From: Pararhizobium sp. IMCC3301
GTDB lineage: Bacteria; Pseudomonadota; Alphaproteobacteria; Rhizobiales; GCA-2746425
Direction: 5' to 3'
DNA length: 64,000 nucleotides
NCBI RefSeq assembly: GCF_030758315.1
Contig: NZ_CP132336.1
Coordinates: forward strand, 3,749,001 to 3,813,000
Shown here: piece by piece, positions 1 through 9,516 of the stretch
How positions within the stretch are numbered: position 1 is the stretch's first letter
Layout of the letters: each line of letters opens with the position of its first letter
The notes under the pieces: model-generated
Databases searched by the model: none
Told to the model about the DNA's origin: nothing
Seen by the model: the letters and a program-made list of their open reading frames with translations, nothing else
Program-made: the position numbers and the translations under genes

Positions 1-428
1 ACCTGGGCACGGAACGCATCTGCAAGACGCAGGGCCTCGACACGGTGGTTACCGGTTCCGGCAACTTTGAGCAGTGCCAGTTCGCGTTCCAGCGGCTTGT
101 CATGGCCACGTTCATCTGCCAGCCGGGTCAGATCCACAACCCGGTGAATCGGCACCAGCCGTTCCAGCTGCGAGCGGATCTGGCGCAACACCTGCGGCGT
201 GCCAGTGGTCACAATGGTGATCCGCGAGAGGTGCTTGGCATGCTCTGTCTCAGATACAGTCAGACTGTCGATATTGTAGCCCCGGCCTGAAAACAGGCCA
301 ATGACGCGGGCCAGAACACCCGGTTCATTATCCACCAGCACAGACAGGGTGTGGGTTTCCAGCGTATCGACAAATTCGGGGATGAAATAGGCTGATCCAG
401 GCTGATCTTTTGGAGTTGCATCATTCAT
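1..428 (-). CDS. ilvH: Acetolactate synthase small (regulatory) subunit, 3' part cut off by window edge
   Basis: Small subunit that activates acetolactate synthase and gives it valine feedback sensitivity. Reading the minus strand from ATG at 428, the protein begins MNDATPKD and reaches the family's ACT domain, with ETHTLSVLVDNEPGVLARV about 24 residues in, followed by IGLFSGRGYNIDSL. About 142 codons are visible and no stop occurs before the edge, so the C-terminus is missing. It lies 44 bp downstream of ilvB on the same strand, the usual ilvBH arrangement, and should share the ilvB promoter and attenuator. Identification is firm from the ACT motif and the neighbour; the exact start is likely but not proven. 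Confidence 0.93.
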   Translation of the reverse strand, partial: MNDATPKDQPGSAYFIPEFVDTLETHTLSVLVDNEPGVLARVIGLFSGRGYNIDSLTVSETEHAKHLSRITIVTTGTPQVLRQIRSQLERLVPIHRVVDLTRLADERGHDKPLERELALLKVAGTGNHRVEALRLADAFRAQ

Positions 429-472
429 ATCGGTCTCGATTCCTTGGGGTCAGAAAGCGCGAAAGCGCTGGT

Positions 473-2254
473 TTACACCAGCGCCTTGCCTGCTTCATCA
501 ATCGCGGAGCCCATGGCTTCATCGCTCGCTTCGTCGGGTAGAAGCATCTCATTATGCGCCTTGCCCGATGGGATCATCGGCAGGCAGTTGGCAAGATTGG
601 CAACCCGGCAGTCAAACAGCACAGGGCGCTTCACGGCAATCATTTCACTGATCGCATCGTCCAGTTCATGCGGCTTTTCCGCCCGCATGCCAACGGCGCC
701 ATAAGCTTCCGCCAGTTTGACGAAATCCGGCATGGCTTCGGTATAGCTGTTCGACAGGCGGTTACCATGCAGCAATTGCTGCCATTGCCGCACCATGCCC
801 ATATACTGATTGTTGAGAATGAAAATCTTGATCGGCAAATTATGCTGCACCGCAGAGGACATTTCCTGCATGTTCATCTGCACCGAAGCATCACCGGCAA
901 TACACACGCACAGACTGTCAGGATGCGCCACCTGAACCCCCATGGTGGCCGGCAGGCCATAGCCCATAGTGCCCAGTCCACCGGAGGTCAGCCAGCGGTT
1001 GGGCTCTTCAAAGCCGTAATATTGCGCTGCCCACATCTGATGCTGGCCGACTTCCGTCGAAATGTAAGTGTCGAGATGCTTTGTCAGCTCATAAACCCGC
1101 TGAATTGCATATTGCGGCATGATGACATCCCGGTTCGGCTTGTAGGCCAGCGAATTGCGGTCCCGCCACTGGTCGATCTGTTTCCACCAGGCTTTCATCG
1201 CTGCCTTGTCGGGCTGCCGGCTGCTGCCGCGCACCAGACGGATCATATCTTCCAGAACATGCGCGACATCGCCGACGATCGGCACATCGACACGCACATT
1301 CTTGTTGATCGACGAGGGATCGATATCGATATGGATTTTCAGCGCATCAGGCGCGAAGGCATCAAGACGTCCGGTAATCCGGTCATCGAACCGCGCCCCG
1401 ACACAGACCATGACATCGCAATCATGCATCGTCATATTGGCTTCATAAGTGCCGTGCATGCCCAGCATCCCCAACCAGTTGTCGCCGGAAGCGGGATAGG
1501 CGCCCAGGCCCATCAGCGTTGAGGTGACGGGGAAATTCGTCAGGCCTACCAGTTCGCGCAGCAGATGCGTGGCTTCAGGCCCGGAATTGATCACGCCGCC
1601 ACCGGTATACAGGATCGGTTTCTTTGCGTTCATCATCATGTCGACGGCGCGGCTGATTTCGCTCAACTCGCCCTTGACCTGCGGATGATAGGTTTTGTGG
1701 GCAACATTTTTAGGGCCGGTATAGATACCCGTCGCAAACTGCACGTCTTTCGGCACATCGACGACAACCGGTCCGGGACGGCCGGTCGTGGCAACGTAAA
1801 ATGCTTCATGCAGAACGCGGGACAGATCATTCACATCGCGCACCAGCCAATTATGCTTGGTTGCGGGTCGGGTAATGCCCACAGTGTCGCATTCCTGAAA
1901 GGCGTCATTGCCGATCAGATGCGTCGGCACCTGTCCGGTGATGCAGACAAGGGGGATGGAATCCATCAGCGCATCGGTCAGCGCGGTGACCATGTTGGTT
2001 GCCCCGGGGCCGGATGTGACAAGCACAACGCCCGGCTTGCCGGTCGAACGGGCATAGCCTTCCGCCGCATGTCCGGCACCCTGTTCATGGCGCACCAGAA
2101 TGTGGCGTAATGTGTCCTGCTGGTGCAGTTCGTCATAAATCGGCAGCACAGCGCCACCGGGATATCCAAACAAATCAGTAACGCCCTGATCTATCAGAGC
2201 CTGAATGACCATTTCTGCGCCGGTCATTTCCTTGCCGTCCATATTGCGCGTCAC
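473..2254 (-). CDS. ilvB: Acetolactate synthase large catalytic subunit
   Basis: ThDP- and FAD-dependent enzyme that condenses pyruvate to acetolactate (or with 2-oxobutyrate to acetohydroxybutyrate), the first common step of valine, leucine and isoleucine synthesis. The 593-residue length is typical. Visible motifs are [13 protein letters not shown] near residue 30, the catalytic-glutamate region [17 protein letters not shown] near 55, and the ThDP/Mg motif [11 protein letters not shown] in the C-terminal third. The chosen start is GTG at 2254, which has GGGAG nine bases upstream; the ATG at 2242 is an alternative with weaker spacing. The gene is preceded by a leader peptide and attenuator and followed by ilvH. 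Confidence 0.96.
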   Translation of the reverse strand: MTRNMDGKEMTGAEMVIQALIDQGVTDLFGYPGGAVLPIYDELHQQDTLRHILVRHEQGAGHAAEGYARSTGKPGVVLVTSGPGATNMVTALTDALMDSIPLVCITGQVPTHLIGNDAFQECDTVGITRPATKHNWLVRDVNDLSRVLHEAFYVATTGRPGPVVVDVPKDVQFATGIYTGPKNVAHKTYHPQVKGELSEISRAVDMMMNAKKPILYTGGGVINSGPEATHLLRELVGLTNFPVTSTLMGLGAYPASGDNWLGMLGMHGTYEANMTMHDCDVMVCVGARFDDRITGRLDAFAPDALKIHIDIDPSSINKNVRVDVPIVGDVAHVLEDMIRLVRGSSRQPDKAAMKAWWKQIDQWRDRNSLAYKPNRDVIMPQYAIQRVYELTKHLDTYISTEVGQHQMWAAQYYGFEEPNRWLTSGGLGTMGYGLPATMGVQVAHPDSLCVCIAGDASVQMNMQEMSSAVQHNLPIKIFILNNQYMGMVRQWQQLLHGNRLSNSYTEAMPDFVKLAEAYGAVGMRAEKPHELDDAISEMIAVKRPVLFDCRVANLANCLPMIPSGKAHNEMLLPDEASDEAMGSAIDEAGKALV

Positions 2255-2326
2255 GATGTCATACTCCCGTATCTCTACACGCCTGAAAGCGTCTGATGCT
2301 TTCTGTCTGAGGTCTTCCTGAGCAAC

Positions 2327-2350
2327 AAAAAAGGCCCCGTTCGGGACCTT
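2327..2350 (-). terminator. Intrinsic terminator of the ilvB attenuator
   Basis: On the minus strand a GC-rich hairpin (GGTCCCG, two-base loop, CGGGGCC) is followed by six T residues. It lies between the ilv leader peptide and the ilvB start and not behind a finished gene, so it most likely acts as a conditional attenuator and is not a simple end of transcription. Confidence 0.8.
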
Positions 2351-2354
2351 GGAT

Positions 2355-2400
2355 GCGCGTTACCATTCGGTACGAATTTCAATTCGCTCCGGCAACGCGC
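2355..2400 (-). promoter_or_regulatory. Pause/antiterminator hairpin of the ilvB leader
   Basis: On the minus strand GCGCGTTGCC (2400-2391) pairs with GGTAACGCGC (2364-2355) with one mismatch, and inner complementary stretches lie within. The hairpin spans the end of the leader peptide and lies just upstream of the terminator stem. This is the layout expected of translation-coupled attenuation, in which ribosome position on the leader codons decides which stem forms. The pairing is seen; the switching is inferred. Confidence 0.6.
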
Positions 2401-2432
2401 CTCCCCACCACAAGAATAACCGACTTCAACAT
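2379..2432 (-). CDS. ilv operon leader peptide (17 aa)
   Basis: A short ORF reads MLKSVILVVGRRVAGAN then TGA. Six of its first nine residues are Leu, Val or Ile codons, with VILVV in a row. GGAG stands six bases before its ATG. It sits upstream of the stem-loops and the T-tract terminator in front of ilvB. This is the classic design of branched-chain amino acid attenuation: scarce charged tRNA-Leu, -Val or -Ile stalls the ribosome here and favours read-through. An in-frame ATG at 2444 could extend it by four residues. It is too short for normal gene callers. Confidence 0.75.
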   Translation of the reverse strand: MLKSVILVVGRRVAGAN

Positions 2433-2482
2433 CAAATGCTCCATTTCTAGTGTCGGCAAGTTAGAGGCGGCGGGATATCGGG

Positions 2483-3445
2483 TCAAGCCTGTTTTTCCAA
2501 ATCTTGCGCGATTTGATCCAGGTCTTTCAACATCTTATCGCTGTCATCAGCCCACTGCATCGGATCAAGCCGCGGCCAGTTCGCCATCTGGTTGCGAAAC
2601 CATGTCATTTGACGCTTGGCGTAGCGCCGCGTATCGCGCACGGATTTTTCAATCACCGCATCGCGCTCACCAATAACGCCCTGACGGATATAAGCCGCAT
2701 AATGCGGTATGCTGATGGCATTCATGACCGGCAGTTGCGGCGCCAGCCCGCGCTGCAGCAACGCCAGTGCCTCCTGCTCGCCTCCGGCATCCAGCATGGT
2801 GCCAAACCGCTCTTCAATACGCTCATAGAGCCAGGCGCGGTCCGACGGCATCAGCACTCTGTAAATCGTATGGTGCAGCGGCAGAATGGCTGTCTGGCTG
2901 GCACGGAGCTGCCAGTCCGACAGGCTTTGCCCGGTCAGCTCCAGAATCATCAGGGCACGCAGCGTGCGCTGCCGGTCATTGCGTTCAATCCTGTCGGCAG
3001 CAGCCCGGTCTGCCGCGACCAGCCGGTCCTGCAGTTGCGGCGTCGTCAACGCAGCATGGCGGGCGATAAAATCGACATGTTCGCACTCGGAAATCTGCGG
3101 CGTTTCCGCGATTCCTTCTGTCAAAGCCTTGAAGTAAAGCCCGGTCCCGCCAATGATAATCGGCACCATGTTGCGCGTTGCGATATCCTCCAGCACCGGG
3201 GCGATGTCGCGCAACCATGCCCCCACCGAATAGCGTGTATCGGGAGCAACATGGCCATATAATCTGTGGGGCAGGGTGCGCTCATCTTGCGGCGTCGGGC
3301 GTGCGGTGAGAATTCGCAACCCGTCATAGACCTGCATTGAATCGGCGTTGACAATCACGCCGTTGACGCGCTTTGCCAGAGCCATGGCAAAGCCGGACTT
3401 GCCGCTGGCCGTTGGTCCGGCTATCAACACCGCGCGTTTCGTCAC
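2483..3445 (-). CDS. miaA: tRNA dimethylallyltransferase
   Basis: Transfers a dimethylallyl group to A37 of tRNAs reading codons that begin with U. The N-terminus carries the P-loop LIAGPTASGKS, followed by the conserved ADSMQVY, IGGTGLYFKAL and, in the C-terminal part, RYAKRQMTWFRNQ. Two starts are possible. GTG at 3445 (320 aa) has AGGGG eight bases upstream and matches the short N-terminus usual in the family. ATG at 3502 (339 aa) has no visible Shine-Dalgarno and would overlap the divergent serB start by two bases. I prefer the GTG. Confidence 0.93.
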   Translation of the reverse strand: MTKRAVLIAGPTASGKSGFAMALAKRVNGVIVNADSMQVYDGLRILTARPTPQDERTLPHRLYGHVAPDTRYSVGAWLRDIAPVLEDIATRNMVPIIIGGTGLYFKALTEGIAETPQISECEHVDFIARHAALTTPQLQDRLVAADRAAADRIERNDRQRTLRALMILELTGQSLSDWQLRASQTAILPLHHTIYRVLMPSDRAWLYERIEERFGTMLDAGGEQEALALLQRGLAPQLPVMNAISIPHYAAYIRQGVIGERDAVIEKSVRDTRRYAKRQMTWFRNQMANWPRLDPMQWADDSDKMLKDLDQIAQDLEKQA

Positions 3446-3500
3446 CTGTTTGGCCCCTGATCCTGTCCCGCCATCAATCCCGTTAAGCCCTGGAGTTTCC

Positions 3501-4379
3501 ATGTCATTTGTTCTGACGCTGATTGCTGCACCGGACTTTGCTGATTTTCCCGGTTTTGTCACCGCTTTCCAGCAGCGTCTGGCTATCACGCAACACCCGG
3601 TCTGGCTACATCCGGGCCATGCGGTCGATCTGGTTCTGGCGCCGGCAGAGCGCGCCGCTGCAGAGCAAGCGTTGCAGGGCCACGCCATTGATTACGGCTT
3701 TCAGTTGCAGGAGAGCCGGCGCCGCAAATTGCTGATCGCCGATATGGACAGCACCATGATTGGACAGGAATGCATTGACGAACTGGCTGCAGAAGTTGGC
3801 TTGAAGGAAAAAGTTGCCGCCATAACCGCATCTGCCATGCGCGGTGAAATTGAATTTGAGCCTGCCTTGCGTGAGCGCGTTGCCCTGCTGAAAGGATTGC
3901 CGGAATCCGTTGTCGATGAAGTTATCCGCAACCGCATTACCCTGACACCGGGCGGAACAACGCTGGTCGCCACAATGAAACATCATGGGGCCTATACCGC
4001 GCTGGTGTCCGGCGGGTTTACAGCCTTTACCAGCCAGATTGCCAACCGTATCGGGTTTGATGAAAACCGCGCCAATATTCTGATCGCGGAAGATGGCAGA
4101 CTGACCGGCGCCGTTCAAGAACCCATCCTGGGACGTCAGGCAAAAATCGAGGCGCTTGAACAGATATCAGCGCGTCTTGGCATAACGCCCGCCGACGCCA
4201 TGGCCGTTGGCGATGGAGCCAACGATCTGGGAATGATCCGTCTCGCCGGGCTGGGTGTCGCGATCCACGCCAAACCGGCTGTCGCTGCAGAGGCCGATAT
4301 ACGCATTGAGCACAATGATTTGACGGCGCTGTTGTATCTGCAGGGCTATGCTGAAGCTGAATGGGTGGCGTCAGATTGA
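3501..4379 (+). CDS. serB: Phosphoserine phosphatase
   Basis: HAD-superfamily phosphatase that releases L-serine from phosphoserine, the last step of serine synthesis. The 292-residue protein has the nucleophile motif DMDST (after LLIADM) near residue 83, a TALVSGGF motif II region, and GDGANDLGMI as motif IV. GGAG lies five bases before the ATG at 3501. It is divergent from miaA with almost no space between, so each promoter must lie at least partly within the other gene. A strong terminator follows the stop. Confidence 0.95.
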   Translation: MSFVLTLIAAPDFADFPGFVTAFQQRLAITQHPVWLHPGHAVDLVLAPAERAAAEQALQGHAIDYGFQLQESRRRKLLIADMDSTMIGQECIDELAAEVGLKEKVAAITASAMRGEIEFEPALRERVALLKGLPESVVDEVIRNRITLTPGGTTLVATMKHHGAYTALVSGGFTAFTSQIANRIGFDENRANILIAEDGRLTGAVQEPILGRQAKIEALEQISARLGITPADAMAVGDGANDLGMIRLAGLGVAIHAKPAVAAEADIRIEHNDLTALLYLQGYAEAEWVASD

Positions 4380-4414
4380 AAAAAGACCGCACATCTGCGA
4401 TGCGCGGTCTTTGC
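4378..4414. terminator. Bidirectional terminator between serB and degP
   Basis: AAAGACCGC and GCGGTCTTT form a nine-base-pair stem around a loop that can pair further (CAT with ATG). On the minus strand it is followed by six T residues, so it ends degP transcription well. On the plus strand only three T residues follow, giving a weaker stop for serB. Confidence 0.8.
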
Positions 4415-4448
4415 AATTAAAGCAGTCAGTGCTGTTTCAGCCTATGGC

Positions 4449-5963
4449 TTAATTGGCGTCTTCTTCTTCCAGACGCACGGCAACAAAGCGCAATTCATTT
4501 TCTTCGCTCAGCAGCAGCAGCAGAACAGAGCGGCGTCCGTCCTGTTTCATTTCCGCGACGCGTTTAATCACGTCTTCCACGCTGGAGACTTTTTCCTGAG
4601 AGATTTCCTGAATAACATCGCCCGGTCGCACCTGTTTTTCAGCGGCGTTGGAGTTCTCCACGACTTCTGTAATCAGAACGCCTTCAACATCAGCGCCAAG
4701 CTCGAATTTCTCGCGGGATGCGTCATCAATTTCGCCAAGAATCATGCCAAGAACTTCGACCGGCTTTGCCGCCTCTTCCTTGGCGTCTTCTTCCTGAGCC
4801 GCAATCAGTTTTTCGCCTTCTTCCAGGCGGCCGAGCGTGACCTTGATTTCAACCTCTTTGCCGTCCCGTAAAACAGTCACGGCGACGGCCTTGCCGACAG
4901 CGGAATCGGCGACAATGCGGGGCAACTCACGCATGCTGGAGACGTCTTTGCCATCAAAGGTCAACACCACATCGCCGGGAACAATACCGGCGTCCTCGGC
5001 CGGACCACCGGCGGTTACACCGGCAACAAGCGCGCCACGGGCCTCGCCCATATCGAGGCTTTCAGCAATGTCATCCGTGACCTGTTGAATGCGTACGCCA
5101 AGCCAGCCGCGGCGGGTTTCACCGAATTCCTGCAATTGTTCGGACACGCTGGCTGCAAGGTTTGAGGGGACCGCAAAGCCGATTCCGATTGAGCCGCCGC
5201 TTGGCGAGATGATCGCTGTGTTGATACCAATCACCTTGCCTTCGGCATTGAACAGCGGTCCGCCCGAATTACCCCGGTTTATGGCGGCATCGGTCTGGAT
5301 GAAACTGTCATAGGGACCAGAATTGATGTCACGGTTCTGAGCCGAGATAATGCCAACCGTGACCGTGCCGCCCAGACCAAAGGGATTGCCGATCGCCATC
5401 ACCCAGTCACCGACCCGCATTGATTTGGAATCGCCGAATTCGACAAACACCAGCGGTTCTTCCGTCTCAACCTTCAAAACAGCCAGATCGGTTTTGGGAT
5501 CGGTGCCGATGATGGTCGCCGTCAGTGCTGCGCCATCGGAAAAGTTGATCGTGATTTCGTCGGCGCCATCAATCACATGATTGTTGGTGATGATGATGCC
5601 GGATGGATCAATCACAAAACCCGAACCGAGCGACTGGACCTGACGGCTTCTCGGGCCGCGCGGGGTTTCACCCTCCGGCCCGGTTCCTTCACCATTCCGC
5701 TCGCCGAAAAACTCGTCAAAAAATTCCTGAAACGGCGAACCGTCCGGCGCTTTGGGAACTGGTACGCGGCGCTGGTCGGTGGCTTCGACCTTTTGCGATG
5801 TGGAGATGTTGACCACGGCCGGCAGGAGTTTTTCCGCCAGATCCGCGACCGAGTCGGGTCGGTCGGTCCGCGCGGAAACAGCAGCCGCGAATGTCATGGT
5901 CACAATCAGGCCTGTTGCAATGAGGCCGCGTCTTACTGTCCGAACAGCCGCTTCATGGAACAT
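4449..5963 (-). CDS. degP: Periplasmic serine protease/chaperone, Do (HtrA) family
   Basis: Degrades misfolded envelope proteins. A basic N-terminus and hydrophobic segment ending near AAAVSA form a signal peptide or anchor. The trypsin-like domain shows the catalytic triad in context: His in TNNHVID, Asp in TDLAVLKV and Ser in GNSGGPLF. Two PDZ domains follow, about residues 290-385 and 400-495. The 504-residue length is normal for alphaproteobacterial DegP. It lies downstream of hflK, hflC and DUF2065 on the same strand, 204 bp after the last, and is probably in the same quality-control operon or partly independent of it. Confidence 0.95.
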   Translation of the reverse strand: MFHEAAVRTVRRGLIATGLIVTMTFAAAVSARTDRPDSVADLAEKLLPAVVNISTSQKVEATDQRRVPVPKAPDGSPFQEFFDEFFGERNGEGTGPEGETPRGPRSRQVQSLGSGFVIDPSGIIITNNHVIDGADEITINFSDGAALTATIIGTDPKTDLAVLKVETEEPLVFVEFGDSKSMRVGDWVMAIGNPFGLGGTVTVGIISAQNRDINSGPYDSFIQTDAAINRGNSGGPLFNAEGKVIGINTAIISPSGGSIGIGFAVPSNLAASVSEQLQEFGETRRGWLGVRIQQVTDDIAESLDMGEARGALVAGVTAGGPAEDAGIVPGDVVLTFDGKDVSSMRELPRIVADSAVGKAVAVTVLRDGKEVEIKVTLGRLEEGEKLIAAQEEDAKEEAAKPVEVLGMILGEIDDASREKFELGADVEGVLITEVVENSNAAEKQVRPGDVIQEISQEKVSSVEDVIKRVAEMKQDGRRSVLLLLLSEENELRFVAVRLEEEDAN

Positions 5964-6167
5964 GAATCGTCTCTTTTTCTGCTTATGTTAAAATTGTGGC
6001 ATGAGAATTGTCATATGACACCGGGAATGCAAGCCCCTAACCCAAAATGCGAATTAAACTTCGTTCATGATACGGCTTTGATAGCAAGGTGTGTCGGCCA
6101 ACTCGTCTGGCCTGTTCGTTTGGCTGATTCCTCTGGCCGGGCTGGATCAGCAGCCGGATGAAACGGC

Positions 6168-6353
6168 CTAGTGCCGCAACAGCCAGACTATCACAAACCC
6201 AAGACCCATCGCAATCAGGCCGCCCTGTCGCAATTGGCTGTCAGAAACAGTCATCATTTGCTGAAGCGCACGTTTCATCGCCCCAGGCGCCAGCGCATAC
6301 AAAACGCCCTCGATCACGAGTACGAGACCGAGGGCGGTAAGAAGATCATTCAT
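6168..6353 (-). CDS. DUF2065 small membrane protein (YjeT-like)
   Basis: A 61-residue protein starting MNDLLTALGL with two hydrophobic stretches (about residues 2-22 and 43-60) separated by a polar segment containing MKRALQQM. Length and pattern fit DUF2065, found next to hflC in many proteobacteria. No biochemical role is established. ATG at 6353 is ten bases after the hflC stop, so it is an operon member between hflC and degP. A longer in-frame version starting within hflC is unlikely. Confidence 0.8.
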   Translation of the reverse strand: MNDLLTALGLVLVIEGVLYALAPGAMKRALQQMMTVSDSQLRQGGLIAMGLGFVIVWLLRH

Positions 6354-6363
6354 GCAGGATCCG

Positions 6364-7413
6364 TCAATTGGTGGTGGCAGTTCCTGTTTCGGTCTCGTCG
6401 GTAACAGCGGCATCCGGTGCGGTCTCTGGCATAGCAGGTTCAGCAGGAGGATCTGTTATCTGGTCTCCGGCGGCTTCCGCTGCTGGTTGCTCCACACTAT
6501 CAGCTTCCGCACCAGGGGTTACGTTTGCGGCAGCTGGAACCTTCGAACTGCCCGGTGCCCTGAAGAACTGGAAAAATTCGCTGTTGGGCGAGATCACCAA
6601 TTGCGTGGTTGCGCTGTCAAGACTGCGTTCATAGGCCTGCATCGAGCGGTAGAAGGAAAAGAACTCGGGGTCCCGGCCAAATGCATTTGCAAAGATTTCA
6701 TTTCGCTTCGCATCACCTTCACCACGGACCCGCTGGCTGTCCCGCTCGGCTTCGGCGCGGATCACAATCCCGTCGCGGTCCGCTCTCGCCCGGATACGCC
6801 GGCCGGCTTCTTCACCGCGGGCTCGAATATCAGTTGCCTCGCGTTCACGTTCCGTCTGCATGCGCTTATATACCGCCTGGCTGTTGGCCTCTGGCAGATC
6901 GGCACGGCGAATGCGCACATCCACAACCACTACACCAAAGTCGCTGGCTTCGCGGTTCAGTGACGTGGTAATTCCGGTCATCAGGGTCTGGCGGTCATCG
7001 CGCACCAGCTCTTCAAAGGACGCTTCACCCAGAACGCGCCTTGTTGCCGAGTTCAGAACAGTTTCAAGCCGTTGGTTGACATTGGCTTCCGAACCGGCTG
7101 CCTGGAAAAACCGCAGCGGATCTACGATTTTATAACGGGCAAAGGCATCGACAACGATACGCTTCTGATCCGATGCGATGATTTCCTGCGCCGGTGCCGA
7201 CAGGCTGAGAATACGTTTGTCAATATATTCGACATTGTCGATCAGCGGCAATTTGAAGCTGAGACCGGGTGTGGTGATGACATTAACCGGCTGACCAAAG
7301 CGCAGCACCAGAGCCTGCTGGGTTACATTGACTATGAAAAAGCTGCCATAGGCGAGCAGCAACAACAAACCGATGATAACAAGGCCTGCGCCTCCGAACA
7401 GACTTTTCTTCAT
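6364..7413 (-). CDS. hflC: HflC, SPFH-domain subunit of the FtsH-modulating complex
   Basis: Inner-membrane protein with one N-terminal transmembrane segment (about residues 8-30) and a periplasmic SPFH/band-7 domain. With HflK it forms a large cage around the FtsH protease and modulates turnover of membrane proteins. Family signs are VLRFGQPV, PLIDNVEYIDKRIL and the charged helix with RMQTEREREA. The C-terminal about 60 residues are rich in Ala, Pro and Glu and are an unusually long low-complexity tail. It overlaps hflK by ATGA, indicating translational coupling. Confidence 0.95.
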   Translation of the reverse strand: MKKSLFGGAGLVIIGLLLLLAYGSFFIVNVTQQALVLRFGQPVNVITTPGLSFKLPLIDNVEYIDKRILSLSAPAQEIIASDQKRIVVDAFARYKIVDPLRFFQAAGSEANVNQRLETVLNSATRRVLGEASFEELVRDDRQTLMTGITTSLNREASDFGVVVVDVRIRRADLPEANSQAVYKRMQTEREREATDIRARGEEAGRRIRARADRDGIVIRAEAERDSQRVRGEGDAKRNEIFANAFGRDPEFFSFYRSMQAYERSLDSATTQLVISPNSEFFQFFRAPGSSKVPAAANVTPGAEADSVEQPAAEAAGDQITDPPAEPAMPETAPDAAVTDETETGTATTN

Positions 7414-8570
7414 TGCGTAACTCTCTTATTCTGGCTGTTCAGTTCATTCAGCGGCAAATATGGCACCACGCCGGAGCCGGCATTTTCTTCGATGATTACC
7501 TTATTCGTTCCGGCATAGACTTTTTCCATGGTTTCCAGAAACATGCGTTTCCGCGTCACTTCAGGCGCCAGGGCATATTGCTCGTAGATGCTGATGAAGC
7601 GATCCGCCTGACCATCTGCTTCCGCGATCGTCTGTTCACGATAGGCCGCAGCGTTTTCAAGAATTCGCGCCGCTTCGCCTCGGGCTTTTGGCAGGATGCC
7701 GTTGAGATAGGCCTGAGCTTCGTTCTGCGAGCGTTCCGCATCGGCACGCGCCGCCTGAACATCGCGGAATGCATCAATGACCTGGCTCGGTGGATCCACT
7801 TTCAAAAGCTGCACCTGAGTAATCAGAATTCCCGACTGGTAGCTGTCCACTGTGGTCTGCATGACCTCCTGAACAGCGGCTTCGGTAATCTGCCTTGCCT
7901 GTGTCAGGATTGGCTGAATATCAGAACTGCCGACCACTTCGCGCATCGCACTTTCCGCAACCGCCTTCACTGTGGCGTCCGCATCCTTCACGTTGAACAG
8001 ATAATCCGCAGCATTGTTGATCACCCAGAAAACCGCGAAATCGACATCGACGATGTTTTCATCACCGGTCAGCATCAGGCTTTCTTCAGGCACATCGCTG
8101 ATGGCGGTTGATCTTGGACCATTGTCACGCATGCCCACATCAACCCGGTTCACGCGGGTCACGGATGGGGTATAGACGGTTTCCAGAGGATAGGGCAGGC
8201 GGAAATTCAGGCCGGGCTGGGTGGTTCGGTGCATTTCGCCAAACCGCAGAACTACGCCCTGCTGTTCCGGCTCCACGCGGAAGGTGAAAAAATTGTAGAG
8301 AACAAATCCAAGGATTGCGAGTGCGGCAAATCCGATCAAAACCGGATTGGCACCACCAAGTCCGCCAGAGCCACCTCCGCCCGGCAGCACCTGCTTCAGC
8401 CGTTCTTGACTCCTTCGGATGAGGTCTTCGAGATCAGGCGTGTTATCGCCGCCGCCATTCTGGCCACCACCCCACGGTCCCTGATTCTTGGGTCCGTCAT
8501 TTTTCTTGCCGGATCCCCACGGCCCGCCACTGCCGTTCGATCCGCCACCGGTTTGGTTGCTCCATGGCAT
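7410..8570 (-). CDS. hflK: HflK, SPFH-domain partner of HflC
   Basis: Partner of HflC in the FtsH-regulating complex. The first 90 residues are cytosolic, rich in Gly, Asn and Trp (NQTGGGSNGSGGPWGSG and similar), typical of HflK. A transmembrane segment near residues 95-115 is followed by the SPFH domain (VVLRFGEMHRT, PYPLETVYTP) and the helix with RSQNEAQAYLN. First gene of the hflK-hflC-DUF2065-degP run; the 200-bp gap to the divergent ccmC must hold its promoter. Confidence 0.95.
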   Translation of the reverse strand: MPWSNQTGGGSNGSGGPWGSGKKNDGPKNQGPWGGGQNGGGDNTPDLEDLIRRSQERLKQVLPGGGGSGGLGGANPVLIGFAALAILGFVLYNFFTFRVEPEQQGVVLRFGEMHRTTQPGLNFRLPYPLETVYTPSVTRVNRVDVGMRDNGPRSTAISDVPEESLMLTGDENIVDVDFAVFWVINNAADYLFNVKDADATVKAVAESAMREVVGSSDIQPILTQARQITEAAVQEVMQTTVDSYQSGILITQVQLLKVDPPSQVIDAFRDVQAARADAERSQNEAQAYLNGILPKARGEAARILENAAAYREQTIAEADGQADRFISIYEQYALAPEVTRKRMFLETMEKVYAGTNKVIIEENAGSGVVPYLPLNELNSQNKRVTQ

Positions 8571-8773
8571 AATTTTGTCCTTATACGGAAAAGATATCTT
8601 GAGGGGGTTATAAGCATGGCTTCGCTGGCTTTCAATGCGATGAATGGAATGAGCCTGTTGAAAGTAAATATTTTTTGATCACAATACACATCCACAGCTG
8701 TTGTGACGGCCAGGATGACACCGTATCTGCAAGTTTGATTGCATAAATTTCGCGCGCCGCTAAAAGGATGCTT

Positions 8774-9514
8774 ATGAGCTGGTTTTCAGATTTAGCAAAT
8801 CCATCACGGTTCCTGAGCCTGTCATCAAAAGTGTTGCCGTGGCTGTGGGGGATCGCGGCCGCGATCCTCGCCGTCGGCTATTACATGGCGTTTTTCGTGG
8901 CGCCCGAAGACTATCAGCAGGGCCAGACGGTTCGCATTATATTCATCCATGTTCCATTTGTCTGGCTTGCGATGGCCAGTTACGGCCTGATGACCCTTGC
9001 CAGCATCGGAACGCTGGTGTGGAAACATCCTCTTGCGGATGTTTCGGCAAAAGCCGTGGCCCCGCTGGGAGCGGCCTTTACTCTGATTGGACTTTTGACC
9101 GGCTCGTTCTGGGGCAAGCCGATGTGGGGTGCCTGGTGGGTCTGGGATGCGCGATTGACATCCTTTCTGGTTCTGTTTTTGATGTATCTCGGCCTGATCG
9201 CGCTGTGGAACGCGGTTGAAGATCCGATCCGCGCCGGCAAGGCCGCTGCGGTGCTGACCCTCGTCGGTTCGGTCAATCTCCCGATTATAAAGTTTTCGGT
9301 GGATTGGTGGAACACGTTGCATCAGCCTGCCAGCGTGTTCCGCTTTGACGGTCCCAAAATTCATGAATCCATTCTGGTGCCGCTTTTGCTGACAGCAGTC
9401 GGCATGACAGTGTTGTTTCTGGCGCTTCATATGGTGGCGATGCGCACTGAAATTTTGCGCCGCCGTGTGCGTACCCTGCAGTTGATTGAAGCCTCGAAAG
9501 TTGGAGAAGTTTAG
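8774..9514 (+). CDS. ccmC: Heme exporter/delivery protein CcmC
   Basis: Six-helix inner-membrane protein that presents heme to CcmE during cytochrome c maturation. The tryptophan-rich heme-handling loop is clear (GAWWVWDARLTS near residue 118), with the flanking His residues of the family (FIHVPFVW; LHQPASV). Of two ATGs six bases apart, the one at 8774 is preferred because AAAGG then lies six bases upstream. It heads a tight ccmC-ccmD-ccmG cluster. The ABC genes ccmA and ccmB, often directly upstream, are not here: divergent hflK occupies that place. Confidence 0.95.
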   Translation: MSWFSDLANPSRFLSLSSKVLPWLWGIAAAILAVGYYMAFFVAPEDYQQGQTVRIIFIHVPFVWLAMASYGLMTLASIGTLVWKHPLADVSAKAVAPLGAAFTLIGLLTGSFWGKPMWGAWWVWDARLTSFLVLFLMYLGLIALWNAVEDPIRAGKAAAVLTLVGSVNLPIIKFSVDWWNTLHQPASVFRFDGPKIHESILVPLLLTAVGMTVLFLALHMVAMRTEILRRRVRTLQLIEASKVGEV

Positions 9515-9516
9515 CC

